Shown here: positions 38,159 to 49,754 of the stretch, in pieces
Numbering within the stretch: position 1 is the first letter of the stretch
Layout of the letters: every line of letters begins with the position of its first letter
NCBI GenBank assembly: GCA_947247005.1
Contig: OX365947.1
Coordinates: 262,530 to 326,529, forward strand
Source: Spisula solida
Lineage: Eukaryota > Mollusca > Bivalvia > Venerida > Mactridae
Direction of reading: 5' to 3'
Length of the DNA: 64,000 nucleotides
The notes under the pieces: model-generated
Databases searched by the model: none
What the model was told of the DNA's origin: nothing
The model's input: the letters and a program-made list of their open reading frames with translations, nothing else
Program-made: the position numbers and the translations under genes

Positions 38159-41087
38159 AGTCCCTTTACTACCCGTCAAACTACTACCAGTCCCACTACT
38201 ACCCGTCCCACTACTACCCGTTTCATTACTACCCGTCCCACTACTACCCGTCCCACTACTATCCGTCCCACTACTACCCGTCCCTTTACTACCCGTCCCA
38301 CTACTACCCGTCCCACTACTACCCGTCCAACTACTACCCGTCCAACTACTACCGTCCCACTACTACCCGTCCCACTACTACCCGTCCCACTACTACCTGT
38401 CCCACTACTACCCTTCCCTTTACTACCCGTCCCACTACTACCAGTCCCACTACTACCCGTCCAACTACTACCGTCCCACTACTACCCGTCCAACTACTAT
38501 CCGTCCCACTACTACCCGTCCAACTACTACCCGTCCCACTACTACCCGTCCCACTACTACCCGTCCCACTACTACCTGCCCCACTACTACCCTTCCCACT
38601 ACTACCTGCCCCACTACTACCCTTCCCACTACTACCTGTCCACGCTTCGACCTGTCCCACTACTACCCCTCCCACTACTACCCCTCCCACTACTACCCCT
38701 CCCACTACTACCCGTCCCACTACTACCCGTCCAACTACTACCCCTCCCACAACTACCCGTCCAACTACTACCCGTCCCACTACTACCTGTCCAACTACTA
38801 CCCCTCCCACAACTACCTGTCCAACTACTACCCCTCCCACAACTACCCGTCCAACTACTACCCGTCCCACTACTACCCGTCCCACAACTACCCGTCCAAC
38901 TACTACCCCTCCCACAACTACCCGTCCCACTACTACCCGTCCAACTACTACCCCTCCCACTACTACCCGTCCCACAACTACCCGTCCAACTACTACCCCT
39001 CCCACAACTACCCGTCCCACAACTACCCGTCCAACTACTACCCCTCCCACTACTACCCGTCCCACTACTACCCGTCCAACTACTACCCCTCCCACAACTA
39101 CCCGTCCAACTACTACCCGTCCCACTACTACCCGTCCAACTACTACCCCTCCCACAACTACCCGTCCAACTACTACCCGTCCCACTACTACCCGTCCAAC
39201 TACTACCCGTCCCACTACTACCTGTCCAACTACTACCCCTCCCACAACTACCCGTCCAACTACTACCCGTCCCACTACTACCTGTCCAACTACTACCCCT
39301 CCCACTACTACCTGTCCAACTACTACCCCTCCCACAACTACCCGTCCTACTACTACCCGTCCCACTACTACCTGTCCAACTACTACCCCTCCCACAACTA
39401 CCCGTCCAACTACTACACATCCTACTACTACCCCTCCCACTACTACCCGTCCCACTACTACCTGCCCCACTACTACCTGCCCCACTACTACCTGCCCTCC
39501 TACTACTCGTCCCACAACTACCCGTCTCACTTCTACCCGTCTCACTACTACTCGTCCCACTACTACCTGTCCATGCTTCGACCTGTCCCACTACTACCTG
39601 CCCCACTACTACCCGTCCCACTACTACCCGCCCCACTACTACCTGCCCCACTACTACTCGTCCCACTACTACCTGTCCCACAACTACCCGTCTCACTACT
39701 ACCTGTCCCACTACTACTCGTCCCACTACTACCTGTCCATGCTTCGACCTGTCCCACTACTACCTGCCCCACTACTACCCGTCCCACTACTACCCGCCCC
39801 ACTACTACCTGCCCCACTACTACTCGTCCCACTACTACCTGTCCCACAACTACCCGTCTCACTACTACCTGTCCCACTACTACTCGTCCCACTACTACCT
39901 GTCCATGCTTCGACCTGTCCCACTACTACCTGCCCCACTTCTACCCGTCCCACTACTGCCCGTCCCACTACTACCCTTCCCACTACTACATGTCCCACTA
40001 CTACCCGTCCCACTACTACCCGTCCCACTACTACCCGTCCCACTACTACCGTCACACTACCCGTCCCACTACTACCCTTCCCACTACTACCCGTCCCACT
40101 ACTACCCGTCCCACTACTACCCTTCCCACTACTACCCATCCCACTACTACCCTTCCAACTACTACCCTTCCCACTTCTACCCGTCCCACTTCTACCCGTC
40201 CCACTACTACCCATCCCACTACTACATGTCCCACTACTACCCGTCCCACTACTACCCGTCCCACTACTACCCTTCCCACTACTACCCTTCCAACTACTAC
40301 CCTTCCCACTACTACCCTTCCCACTACTACATGTCCTACTACTACCCGTCCCACTACTACCCGTCCCACTACTACCCTTCCAACTACTACCCTTCCCACT
40401 ACTACCCTTCCCACTACTACCCTTCCCACTACTACCCGTCCCACTACTACATGTCCCACTACCACCTGTCCCACTACTACCCTTCCCACTACTACCCTTC
40501 CCACTACTACCCATCCCACTACTACCTGTCCCACTTCTACCCGTCCCACTACTACCCTTCCCACTACTACCCTTCCCACTACTACCCTTCCCACTACTAC
40601 CCTTCCCACTACTACCCGTCCCACTACTACCCGTCCCACTACTACCCATCCCACTACTACCCGTCCCACTACTACCCGTCCCACTACTACCCGTCCAACA
40701 ACTACCCTTCCCACTACTACCCGTCCCACTACTACCCTTTCCACTACTACCCGTCCCACTACTACCCTTTCCACTACTACCCTTCCCACTACTACTCTTC
40801 CCACTACTACCCGTCCCACTACTACCCGTCCCACTACTACCCGTCCCACTACTACCCGTCCCACTACTACCCTTCCCACTACTACCCATCCCACTACTAC
40901 CCGTCCCACAACTACCCGTCCCACTACTACCCGTCCCACTACTACCCGTCCCACTACTACCCGTCCATATACTACCTGTCCCATTACTACCCGTCTTGCT
41001 ACTACCTGTCCCACTACTACCCGTCCCACTACTACCCGTCCCACTACTACCCGTCCCACTACTACCAGTCCCACTACTACCGTCCCA
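38159..41087 (+). repeat. 15-bp minisatellite, C-rich arm of a giant inverted repeat
   Basis: Unit cccactactacccgt with variants cctt, ccat, cctg and ccaac. A distinct marker (ccatgcttcgacctgtccc) recurs at about 38,640, 39,571, 39,733 and 39,903, showing longer-range duplication. The >1000-codon frames (Thr-Thr-Arg-Pro, Ser-His-Tyr-Tyr and others) arise because 15 is a multiple of 3. Confidence 0.98.
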
Positions 41088-42703
41088 GGGAAGGGTAGTA
41101 GTGGGAAGGGTAGTAGTGGGAAGGGTAGTAGTGGGATGGGTAGTAGTGGGAAGGGTAGTAGTGGGACGGGTAGTAGTGGGACGGGTAGTAGTGGGAAGGG
41201 TAGTAGTGGGACGGGTAGTGGGACGGGTAGTGTGACGGTAGTAGTGGGACGGGTAGTAGTTGGACGGGTAGTAGTAGGACATGTAGTAGTGGGAAGGGTA
41301 GTAGTGGGACGGGTAGTAGTGGGATGGGTAGTAGTGGGACGGGTAGAAGTAGGACGGGTAGTAGTGGGAAGGGTAGTAGTGGGACGGGTAGTAGTGGGAC
41401 GGGTAGTAGTGGGACAGGTAGTAGTAGGACAGGTAGTAGTGGGATGGGTAGTAGTGGGACGGGTAGAAGTAGGACGGGTAGTAGTGGGAAGGGTAGTAGT
41501 GGGACGGGTAGTAGTGGGACGGGTAGTAGTGAGACGGGTAGTAGTTGGACGGGTAGTAGTGGGACGGGTAGAAATGGGATGGGTAGTTGTGGGACAAGTA
41601 GTAGTGGGGCGGGCAGTAGTGGGATAGGTAGTAATAGGAAGGGTAGTAGCGGGACAGGTAGTAGTGAGACTGGTAGTAGCGTGACGGGTAGAGGGATAGT
41701 AGTAAGACGAGTAGTTGAACGAGCAGTAGTGGGACAGGTAGTAGTGGGACAGTTAGTAGTGGGAGGGGTAGTAGTGAAACAGGTAGAAGTGGGACGGGTA
41801 GTAGTGGGGTGAGACGGGTAGTAGTGGGACAGGTAGTAGTGGGAAGGGTAGTAGTGGGACGGGTAGTAGTGAGAGGGGTAGTAGTGGGACGGGTAGTAGT
41901 GGGACGGGTTAGTAGTGGGACGGGTAGTAGTGAGAGGGGTAGTAGTGGGACGGGTAGTAGTGAGAGGGGTAGTAGTGGGACGGGTAGTAGTGGGACGGGG
42001 TAGTAGTGGGAAGGGTAGTAGTGGGCCAGGGTAGTAGTGGGACGGGTAGTAGTGGGACAGGGTAGTAGTGGGACGGGTAGTAGTGGGACAGGTAGTAGTG
42101 GGAAGGGTAGTAGTGAGACGGGTAGTAGTGGGACAGGTAGTAGTGGGACAGGGTAGTAGTGGGACGGGTAGTAGTGGGACAGGTAGTAGTGGGAGGGGTA
42201 GTAGTGGGAGGGGTAGTAGTGGGACGGGGTAGTAGTGGGAAGGGTAGTAGTGAGATGAGTAGTAGTGGGACAGGTAGTAGTGGGAAGGGTAGTAGTGAGA
42301 CGGGTAGTAGTGGGACGGGTAGTAGTGGGACGGGTAGTAGTGGGACGGGTTGTAGTGGGATGGGTAGTAGTGGGACGGGTAGTAGTGAGAAGGGTAGTAG
42401 TGAGACGGGTAGAAGTGGGACGGGTAGTAGTGGGACGGGTTGTAGTGGGATGGGTAGTAGTGGGACGGGTAGAAGTGGGATGGGTAGTAGTGGGACGGGT
42501 AGAAGTGGGAAGGGTAGTAGTGGGAAGGGTAGTAGTGAGATGGGTAGTAGTGGGACGGGTAGAAGTGGGACGGGTAGTAGTGGGAAGGGTAGTAGTGGGA
42601 AGGGTAGTAGTGGGACGGGTAGTAGTGAGATGGGTAGTAGTGGGACAGGTAGTAGTGGGAAGGGTAGTAGTGAGACGGGTAGTAGTGGGATGGGGAGGTA
42701 GTG
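41088..42703 (+). repeat. Same 15-bp minisatellite inverted (G-rich arm)
   Basis: Unit gggacgggtagtagt. It is the reverse complement of the left arm, beginning at an abrupt junction (ccgtccca|gggaagggtag). Unit variants near the junction mirror those at 40,048-40,170. Confidence 0.98.
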
Positions 42704-42764
42704 GATTGGTGAAGTACAATTTGAATATACATGTATTTTAAATAAGATTTGTTTTCTTTTTCAG

Positions 42765-42831
42765 ATACATATTTGAATACATAGGAAATCAACCAAGTAC
42801 ACTGACTGGAAGAATACAGATAATCAAATGA
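42765..42831 (+). CDS. Candidate terminal exon with poly(A) signal
   Basis: Strong acceptor gttttctttttcag. The frame entered with one base reads YIFEYIGNQPSTLTGRIQII then Lys and stop (42829-42831). AATAAA at 42869-42874. The phase fits the exon ending at 31,481. It may instead be an untranslated 3' exon. Confidence 0.35.
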
Positions 42832-42868
42832 AACATTTGTGTTTAGGTGTTGCAATGTTACCCTGTTA

Positions 42869-42874
42869 AATAAA
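42869..42874 (+). terminator. Candidate poly(A) signal
   Basis: AATAAA 38 nt after the candidate stop of the exon at 42,765. Confidence 0.4.
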
Positions 42875-42959
42875 GAAATGTATAATTACATAATTTGTTG
42901 CTTGTTATTTCTGTACAAGTTGGTCGAGGCATCACATATAACCTCTTAAAAGATCAATG

Positions 42960-44205
42960 TAGAGACCAAGTGAGAAGACTGTTGTAGAAACATAGTAACA
43001 AAGGAAGAATACTGATGAAGACAGAAAGTTAACAAGGGGGAAGACTGTTGTAGACAGACAGTTAACAAAGGTAGAAGACTGTTGTATACAGACAGTTGAC
43101 AAAGGGAGAAGACTGTTGTAGACAGAAAGTTATCACAGGGAGAATACTGTTGAAGACAGACAGTTAACAAAGGGGGAAGACTGTTGTAGACAGAAAGTTA
43201 ACAAGGGGAGAAGACTGTTGAAGACAGACAGTTAACAAAGGGAGAAGACTGTTGTAGACAGAAAGTTAACAAGGGGAGAAGACTGTTGTAGACAGAAAGT
43301 TGACATTGGGAGAAGACTGTTGTAGTCAGAAAGTTAACAAAGCGGGAAGACTGTTGTAGACAGAAAGTTAACAAAGGGGGAAGACGGCTGTAGACAGAAA
43401 GTTAACAAGAGGGAAGACTGTTGTAGACAGAAAGTTAACAAGAGGGAAGACTGTTGTAGACAGAAAGTTAACAAAGGGGGAAGACGGTTGTAGACAGAAA
43501 GTTAACAAGAGGGAAGACTGTTGTAGACAGAAAGTTAACAAAGGGGGAAGACGGTTGTAGACAGAAAGTTAACAAGAGGGAAGACTGTTGTAGACAGAAA
43601 GTTAACAAGAGGGAAGACTGTTGTAGACAGAAAGTTAACAAAGGGGGAAGATGGTTGTAGACAGAAAGTTAACAAGGGGAGAAGTCTGTTGTAGACAGAA
43701 AGTTAACAAGGGGGAAGACTGTTGTAGACAGAAAATTAACAAAGGGGGAAGATGGCTGTAGACAGAAAGTTAACAAGAGGGAAGACTGTTGTCGCCGGAA
43801 AGTTAACAAGAGGGAAGACTGTTGTAGACAGAAAGTTAACAAGAGGGAAGACTGTTGTAGACAGAAAGTTAACAAGAGGGAAGACAGTTGTAGACAGAAA
43901 GTTAACAAGAGGGAAGACGGTTGAAGACAGAAAGTTAACAAGAGGGAAGACTGTTGTAGACAGAAAGTTAACAAGAGGGAAGACTGTTGTAGACAGGTAG
44001 TTAACAAGAGGGAAGACTGTTGTAGACAGAAAGTTAACAAGAGGGAAGACTGTTGTAGACAGGTAGTTAACAAGAGGGAAGACTGTTGTAGACAGAAAGT
44101 TAACAAGAGGGAAGACTGTTGTAGACATAACGTTAACAAGGGGAAAGAATGTTGTAGACAGGTAGTTAACAAAGGGAGAAGACTCATGTAGTCAGATAGT
44201 TAACA
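42960..44205 (+). repeat. 33-bp minisatellite, about 37 units
   Basis: Unit gggaagactgttgtagacag aaagttaacaaga. It reads open in several frames on both strands because 33 is a multiple of 3. Confidence 0.95.
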
Positions 44206-44496
44206 AAAGTGAGCCAAAAACAACTACATCATGTATGAATACAAGAGCAAACCTGTACACCTTTGCATTTCAAAGGGGATCATTAAGGGAAATTGTTGTC
44301 TTAGCTGATCAGTACAAACCCTATCTGAACTTTGTGAGGTTATCAGTTATTTCTCTAGAAATGCCACTTGATGTAAAATACTTGACAATACACTTGTGTC
44401 AAATTGTCGTTGTTTTCGATATTAAAAGCAGTCGAAACTAGAATGTTTTTTACACAAACAATTAGGTATCTAACAAGGGACCATGGCTCTGACAAA

Positions 44497-44787
44497 AACA
44501 GTGTAGCAATTGTAAGTGTCGTTTGGCTACAGGTCCACGTAGTAATTTGTCAACATTGGAACACACATTCAGCCATTTAGAAAATACAGGTTTCAAAGGG
44601 TGCTGGAAAAAGCGGTCAAGCTGCTGAAAAAGATCCTGTATTTCATGGAAAGCAAATCATTTTCCCCTAGCGAGGCGAATATTTCATAGAAATCGATGAA
44701 ACAATACCTATGGCTACTTTCGTTTCCCAATGTTGACAAATTTCTACTTGGACCTGTGGCCATTGCTACACAGAAATAGCATCGAAT
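44497..44787. mobile_element. Foldback/MITE-like inverted repeat
   Basis: cagtgtagcaatt and ctacaggtccacgtagtaat ttgtcaacattgg on the left match inverses at 44,728-44,785. About 290 bp. The minus-strand frame across it is not supported as a gene. Confidence 0.65.
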
Positions 44788-44951
44788 TTCAAATTCCCGA
44801 CGGCATACACAACTAGGCTTGACCAGTACCAAGCATTCATTGGATTAGCGGGTTAAGTAGACCATGCCTGGATAAACTTTTTGAAAGACAACCAACATAA
44901 AATCAATGAGAGACATATACTGTACACTCTAGTTAAAATACGTGTACTTAC

Positions 44952-45149
44952 ATCTCTGTATGCAGTCAGATCTTCATCTATGAGACTCTCTAGGGTTCCT
45001 GTCTCATTCTTTAGCTTTGTAATACCTCTGAGTACAGCTTCTGAAATGCTGATTTTCAACGCTGCTGTCTCCAGACAAGCATATAAATCATCGTTCAGCT
45101 TTACTACCTTGGGGTGAGTATGATAGATCTGCTTGAATCTTCTGATGTT
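44952..45149 (-). CDS. Coding exon, unknown minus-strand gene (66 codons)
   Basis: Minus acceptor gtgtattacag and donor GAT|gtaagt. Exactly 198 nt, phase 0 in and out, reading NIRRFKQIYHTHPKVVKLND through KLKNETGTLESLIDEDLTAY. Composition and length look like a real helical protein segment. The other two frames are closed. No family recognised. Its link to the 51.7-47.3 kb exons is unproven. Confidence 0.6.
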
Positions 45150-45174
45150 CTGTAATACACATGTATATGAATTA

Positions 45175-45389
45175 CTGCAAAATCATTATTTTTCGAGGGG
45201 GTTGAATTTTCGTTGATTTAACTTGACCAAGAAATCTAATGGCTACTGTAGTACGACTAATCGATCTCCCAAAAAGAGAACATTGGTTTATCCTTCCATG
45301 TTTTGTATTTCACGAATGTTCGATCCAACAAAATGCGTTTAATCAAAATCCACGAAATTTAATCCCCACGAAAATATGTGATTTTACAG
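45175..45389. mobile_element. TA-flanked MITE (CTGYAAAATCA ends), copy 1
   Basis: Ends CTGCAAAATCATTATTTTTCG and the inverse of CTGTAAAATCACATATTTTCG, flanked by TA. A relative lies at 51,848-52,119. Confidence 0.75.
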
Positions 45390-45799
45390 TATACTATAAT
45401 TAGTAATCTGTCTTTAGGGCACGGGTGCCCCCACTATCTTACAATAACTCAACTACACATGCTGTCTAAGATTTGTACACAATTAGACTACTGTAGCTCA
45501 AATAATTATATAGTGATGAGCAACAAAAGCAAATCATCATATCAATGGCCACAACTCTGTCAAATCGATATCAATGTAGGTGCCAAACTATACATGCTGA
45601 GTAATATTTCTACGGACAACGTAAGCAAACTTTAATCTAATTTCATCATGTCAAATGCCACAACTCAAGTACTTGTCGGACCAGAAATATGTAAGTGCAC
45701 AACAACTTATGCTCAATAATAATCCTATGAAGTTTGAAGACTGTAGCACGATTTAATTACTTTTGAAAGATACAGACGACACAAGTTTTAATTTGCCCT

Positions 45800-46600
45800 A
45801 CATTTCATACAGACAAACATTCTGACATAGTCTCATAAAGATCAGGCAATAAGTGTGGCCTCTAACATATTCACAGGCTTTTTTGACTTTCAGACTTGAC
45901 CTAGTTTATGACCCCACATGACCAAGTTTCGAACTTGGCCGAGCTAAAACTTCTGACCATGTTGCATAAATATTAGGCTATATTTGTGGCTTCTATTTTA
46001 CCTGTTAACAAGCTTTTTCTAAGATTTGACACAATGACCTAGTTTATGACCCCACATGACACAGTTTCGACCTTGGTCTAGATTTCAAAGAGACAAACAA
46101 TCTGACTATGTTTAATGAAATTGGGCTGATTCATTGAGTCCTCTAATGTGTTCACAAGCTTAGTCTAAGATTTAACCAATTGACCCAGTTATTGATTCCA
46201 CATAAATTAGTTTTAAACTTAGCCTAGAGTTTATAGAGACAATAATTCTGACAAAGTTTTAAGAAGATTGGCCTCTAACCTGTTTACAAGCTTTTTATAA
46301 GATTTGACCTTATGACCTAGTTTATGACCCCACATGACCTAGTTCCGAACTTTACCTAGATTTTATAGCGAAAAACATTCTGACCACGATTCATGAAGAT
46401 TGGGTCATATTTAGTGTTCACAAGCTTTTTCGAAGATTTAACCAAGTGACCTAGTGTTTGACCCTACATTATCCAGTTTTGAGTTTGACCTAGATTACAT
46501 AGAGACAAACGTTCTGATGTGGCCTCTAGTGTGTTCACAAGAAATTATGAACGGACGAACGATGACAAAAGTTCACCCTGTCACTTTGGAGACATAATTC
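45800..46600 (-). repeat. Bivalve-type dispersed repeat, minus orientation
   Basis: Reverse complements of the tagctcacc-family units: gtcatgtggggtcataaactagg, gtgaacacactaga. Ends with the cgttcgtccgttcat block. Diverged. Confidence 0.65.
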
Positions 46601-46691
46601 CAAATGGAGTTATTGCACTTGAACTGCTCATTGACTTATGTAGATCAAAGTGTTGTAAGTTTCAATGCAATATGATGGTCATTGATAGTAA

Positions 46692-46898
46692 AGCCTAGGT
46701 CCCACTGAGGCTTTTTTGCGATGTACTCCCGATTGAAATTAATGAGCTATCAGGACATCGGGAACAGGTTCCTCATGGTCTAGGGGAAGCTTCGGGGAAG
46801 TCATGAGACAGTTTGTGATATCGGAAGGAATTGTGATGAATCAAGTGGTACTGGGAGAACATCGCCGATGTGGAATTCCTCAGTGGGACCTATGCTTA
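46692..46898. mobile_element. ~205-bp MITE (AAGCCTAGGTCCCACTGAGG ends), copy 1
   Basis: Inverted ends agcctaggtcccactgagg / cctcagtgggacctatgct. The middle shares gaacatcgccgatgtggaat and caggacatcgggaacaggtt with the inverted copy at 49.1 kb. Confidence 0.8.
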
Positions 46899-46988
46899 AA
46901 AGAGATCTAGTCTGAATGTAACATGTACACAAAACTTAAATCAAGTAACATTAAGGGAGCATAACTCAAATCAAAATAGAAAAGCTCG

Positions 46989-46994
46989 CTTTAT
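46989..46994 (-). terminator. Candidate poly(A) signal, minus strand
   Basis: AATAAA on the minus strand about 340 nt past the stop at 47,331. Confidence 0.3.
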
Positions 46995-47330
46995 TCATCA
47001 ATTGCATGACATTCAGTACCAATGACAATGACTCATTAAGGCAAACAAATGAGATAATTGATACCGAGTAATTCAAGGTGTCAGTTGCCATTGATACCAC
47101 AGCTATATCTTTCTGATCACCTCGGCAATATTTACCGGAGACAAACGGAAATGGCCGCGCTTTCACGATTGCCTCATTAACTGACAAGCAATTTACACAC
47201 TTTGCCCACGCAACTAGTTACATCCAATCTTATATATATCTTATTGTAATGCTTAGCAGTTCTAGACGAGCAGTATAAATGAAATACAGGCTGATTGTTG
47301 TATAACTACGTACTATAACTTACTGAAACA

Positions 47331-47455
47331 TTAAATATGGTAGCTAAAGTTGCCTTCAACTTCTTCATTGCCTTGTTTCTCCATCACTGTTTGTATTAAC
47401 CGTCTGATTAGTCGTATTTTATCCATGCATGCTCTTTTGTTTCTCTTGAAAGACA
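47331..47455 (-). CDS. Candidate terminal exon of the 51.7-47.3 kb minus-strand gene
   Basis: Entered in phase 1 at an acceptor ...gtaacag, which fits exon 48,634-48,419, it reads SFKRNKRACMDKIRLIRRLI then QTVMEKQGNEEVEGNFSYHI and stop. A second possible acceptor 28 nt upstream (acgttttgcag) opens the same frame in phase 0. Highly basic. Other frames are closed. Confidence 0.45.
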
Positions 47456-47596
47456 CTGTTACGTTACCAACCCAACAAGAAAGCTGCAAAACGTGATATA
47501 TGTCTTTCATCGTCGTACTGGCTCCAACAACGCCTCATGAACAACCCTGGATTAGCAAATTATAAACCATTTAAACTAGAATCATCACTATCTTCA

Positions 47597-48168
47597 ACTA
47601 AACAGTCGAGGAAATTGCCCAGTCAGACCATTTGCTGATTCGCCTAACTACTTGCCCGATCATGCTCGAAAAATTGCTTGATCGAGCAATAAAATGGTCA
47701 ATTTATACATACCGTAGAAGAACTGACCTGTGTATGAAGATATTTGATGAAGCAATAAGCTGAACTCGTGTTTCATATCATAAAGGGTATATCGAAGAAC
47801 CTACTAATTTTACCAGTCTAAATTCATTATCATGCTTGCCTATTTTGGCAACTTTCTACGTTTAAAAATATATTTACTTGAATGATCGGGAATTTGAAGT
47901 TGCCAAAACGGGAAAGTGAGCAAGAAACACTTAATATCTCCGAATATAGACTATTTAAAATATTTCTGAACGGAAATGTTTTAGATAAACCCTTTGTGGT
48001 CAGATCAGCTCCGTGTCACCTACCGCTATGCACAGGTTAGTTTTTCAAAAGTGTCGTTTCTTTTGCCCGATCAGGTAATTTTTGGAACAAAATTTCCCGA
48101 TTGGGCAATGCAAGTAGTTAGATGAATCCCCGAATTGCCTGACCAGGCAATTTGTTCTACTGTTTAGT
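47597..48168. mobile_element. 570-bp inverted-repeat DNA element
   Basis: The ends actaaacagtcgaggaaatt and the inverse of actaaacagtagaacaaatt, plus atctaactacttgc further in, give a ~60-bp imperfect TIR. Interior rich in tgcccgatc / gattgggca blocks. Lies between exons of the minus-strand gene. Confidence 0.7.
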
Positions 48169-48418
48169 CAGAGATAGCATTTAAAGAAATTGTGGACAGT
48201 CAACATGTGACTGGTAATCTTTGAAAGAAAGACATATATGTTAAATACACATAAACATACACTAATGTTCCAAGTATTTCGAAGGGCAAGGGGCATAACT
48301 CTTTCAAAAATTAGGCAACCAAAGTCTACCTTTCAATAGGAGAATAGCAACAAGTCTAATTTATTTTAACTTAATTAATTACGCTATGATTCAAATACCC
48401 TTTATATTAAATATATAC

Positions 48419-48634
48419 CTTTTGTTTGAAGTCCTGATACATCACACGTAGCAGATACCATACCAATAAAAACACTCCGTGTAAGTCCTTGTGTTCTAAA
48501 TGATGTGGCCAGCTTAGTTATACGTCTCATATCCAACACTCTTAGTGGTGTGGCCAGCTTAGTTTTACGTTTCATATCCAACACTCTTAGTGGACTTGAT
48601 GGAATCAAATGAGATACTAGTACATCGAACACAC
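48419..48634 (-). CDS. Coding exon, unknown minus-strand gene, with in-frame 45-bp duplication
   Basis: Minus acceptor caattttgttgcag and donor AAAAG|gtatat. Phase 1 in and 1 out, reading VFDVLVSHLIPSSPLRVLDM then two copies of a 15-residue unit PLRVLDM(K/R)R(K/I)TKLAT and on to RSVFIGMVSATCDVSGLQTK. The only open frame. Joins in frame with 49,013-49,067. Function unknown. Confidence 0.65.
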
Positions 48635-49012
48635 CTGCAACAAAATTGAAAATTCTGATTAAATCTCGCTGTGTGCAGTTGGACTCGACATACGACATTG
48701 GACGACATTTAAAAAATCGAATGTCGTGTATATACATACATTAACAACCTAGTGGCAGTACCAATATAATATCTACCTCTACGCTCGCCCAGATACATAG
48801 ATTCAGTTAGATTTGTGACATAACATTGTACATAGATCAACATGGAATCCGATCAACACTCGTTCTATGTCACCAATCTGGATAGCGTGGGTAGCTTTAA
48901 ACAGGCAGTACATGAAGATGTGATTGTAATCAATGTAATCCACAGTGTATAAACATGTTAAGACGTTTGTTGTTTAGTTTCACAGTTCACTTAATTACTT
49001 TTAACATTGTAC

Positions 49013-49067
49013 CTGAGGTAGTAAGAATTGCACCCCCTTTCCCACTCGCTAATATGTCTGCCAAAGC
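49013..49067 (-). CDS. Coding exon, unknown minus-strand gene (55 nt)
   Basis: Minus reading GCT-TTG-GCA onward gives ALADILASGKGGAILTTS and one base before donor CAG|gtacaa. Phase 0 in, 1 out, matching both neighbours (51,529 and 48,634). Its acceptor acctag lies inside the terminal repeat of a MITE. A second AG after ggcag, 10 nt further in, is possible but breaks the phase. Confidence 0.6.
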
Positions 49068-49286
49068 CTAGGTCTCACAGAGGAATTCCACATCGGCGAT
49101 GTTCTCACGATTACTTCCGATACCACCCCATTCATCACAATTCCGATAACAAAAACTGTCTGATGACTCCCCCGAAGCCTCCCCTAGATCACGAGGAGCC
49201 TGTTCCCGATGTCATGATAGCTCATTTATTTCAATAGGGAGTACATCGCCGAGGCAAAAAATGCTCAGTGGGACCTAGACTTAAGG
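49066..49286. mobile_element. ~215-bp MITE, copy 2 (inverted relative to 46.7 kb copy)
   Basis: Ends aagcctaggtctcacagagg and the inverse of taagtctaggtcccactgag. The interior matches copy 1 in inverse orientation (aattccacatcggcgatgtt, cctgttcccgatgtcatgat). Small frames inside are not genes. Confidence 0.8.
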
Positions 49287-49754
49287 CTGATTTAGACGAG
49301 AAACATAGTAGAAGGCAGTATAGGTACTGCTAGGGGAGACAATCGTTAACGACATGTATAGATAATTTATATTGTGATTATTTCCCTTTAATTATTTTAA
49401 ACAAGAGCTGTCACTGTAAGGACATATGCACCCGAAATGTGATGCTGATCTTTAAGTAACCAAAATGTTTAAGCTCAAAAGGGCCATAACTCCTTACAAA
49501 ACAATCCTAGAGTTATGCCCCTTGTCTATTGACTTACGATGATAAATAAGTCTACCAAATTTTAGTGCAACGCCATTGATAGTAAACAAACTATTAATCT
49601 TTATTTAAAACTTTAACCTAAATGCCTAGACCAACGGACGGGTGGTTCAATTTTAATATTCCACCCACTGCACTAGGTACATGATAATCCTAGGAACCCC
49701 ACTCAGAAATCAATGCTCTCGGGCAGATTATGTCGGGTCTGCGCATGTTGACAA

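Noticed and set aside
38113..42855. Several reading frames of 340-1164 codons on both strands (Thr/Pro, Ser/His/Tyr, Val/Gly repeats)
   Set aside because: They are the 15-bp minisatellite read in every frame. The period is a multiple of 3 and the unit lacks stops, so openness on both strands says nothing about coding.
43669..44187. Frames with repeated Leu-Ser-Thr-Thr-Val or Arg-Lys-Leu-Thr units
   Set aside because: 33-bp minisatellite, open by periodicity.
44593..44832. 79-codon minus-strand frame near the 45.1-kb exon
   Set aside because: Lies across an inverted-repeat element and has no splice phase fit with the exon.
49028..49237. 69-codon plus-strand frame
   Set aside because: Overlaps the MITE copy at 49.07-49.29 kb and the antisense of a better-supported minus exon.
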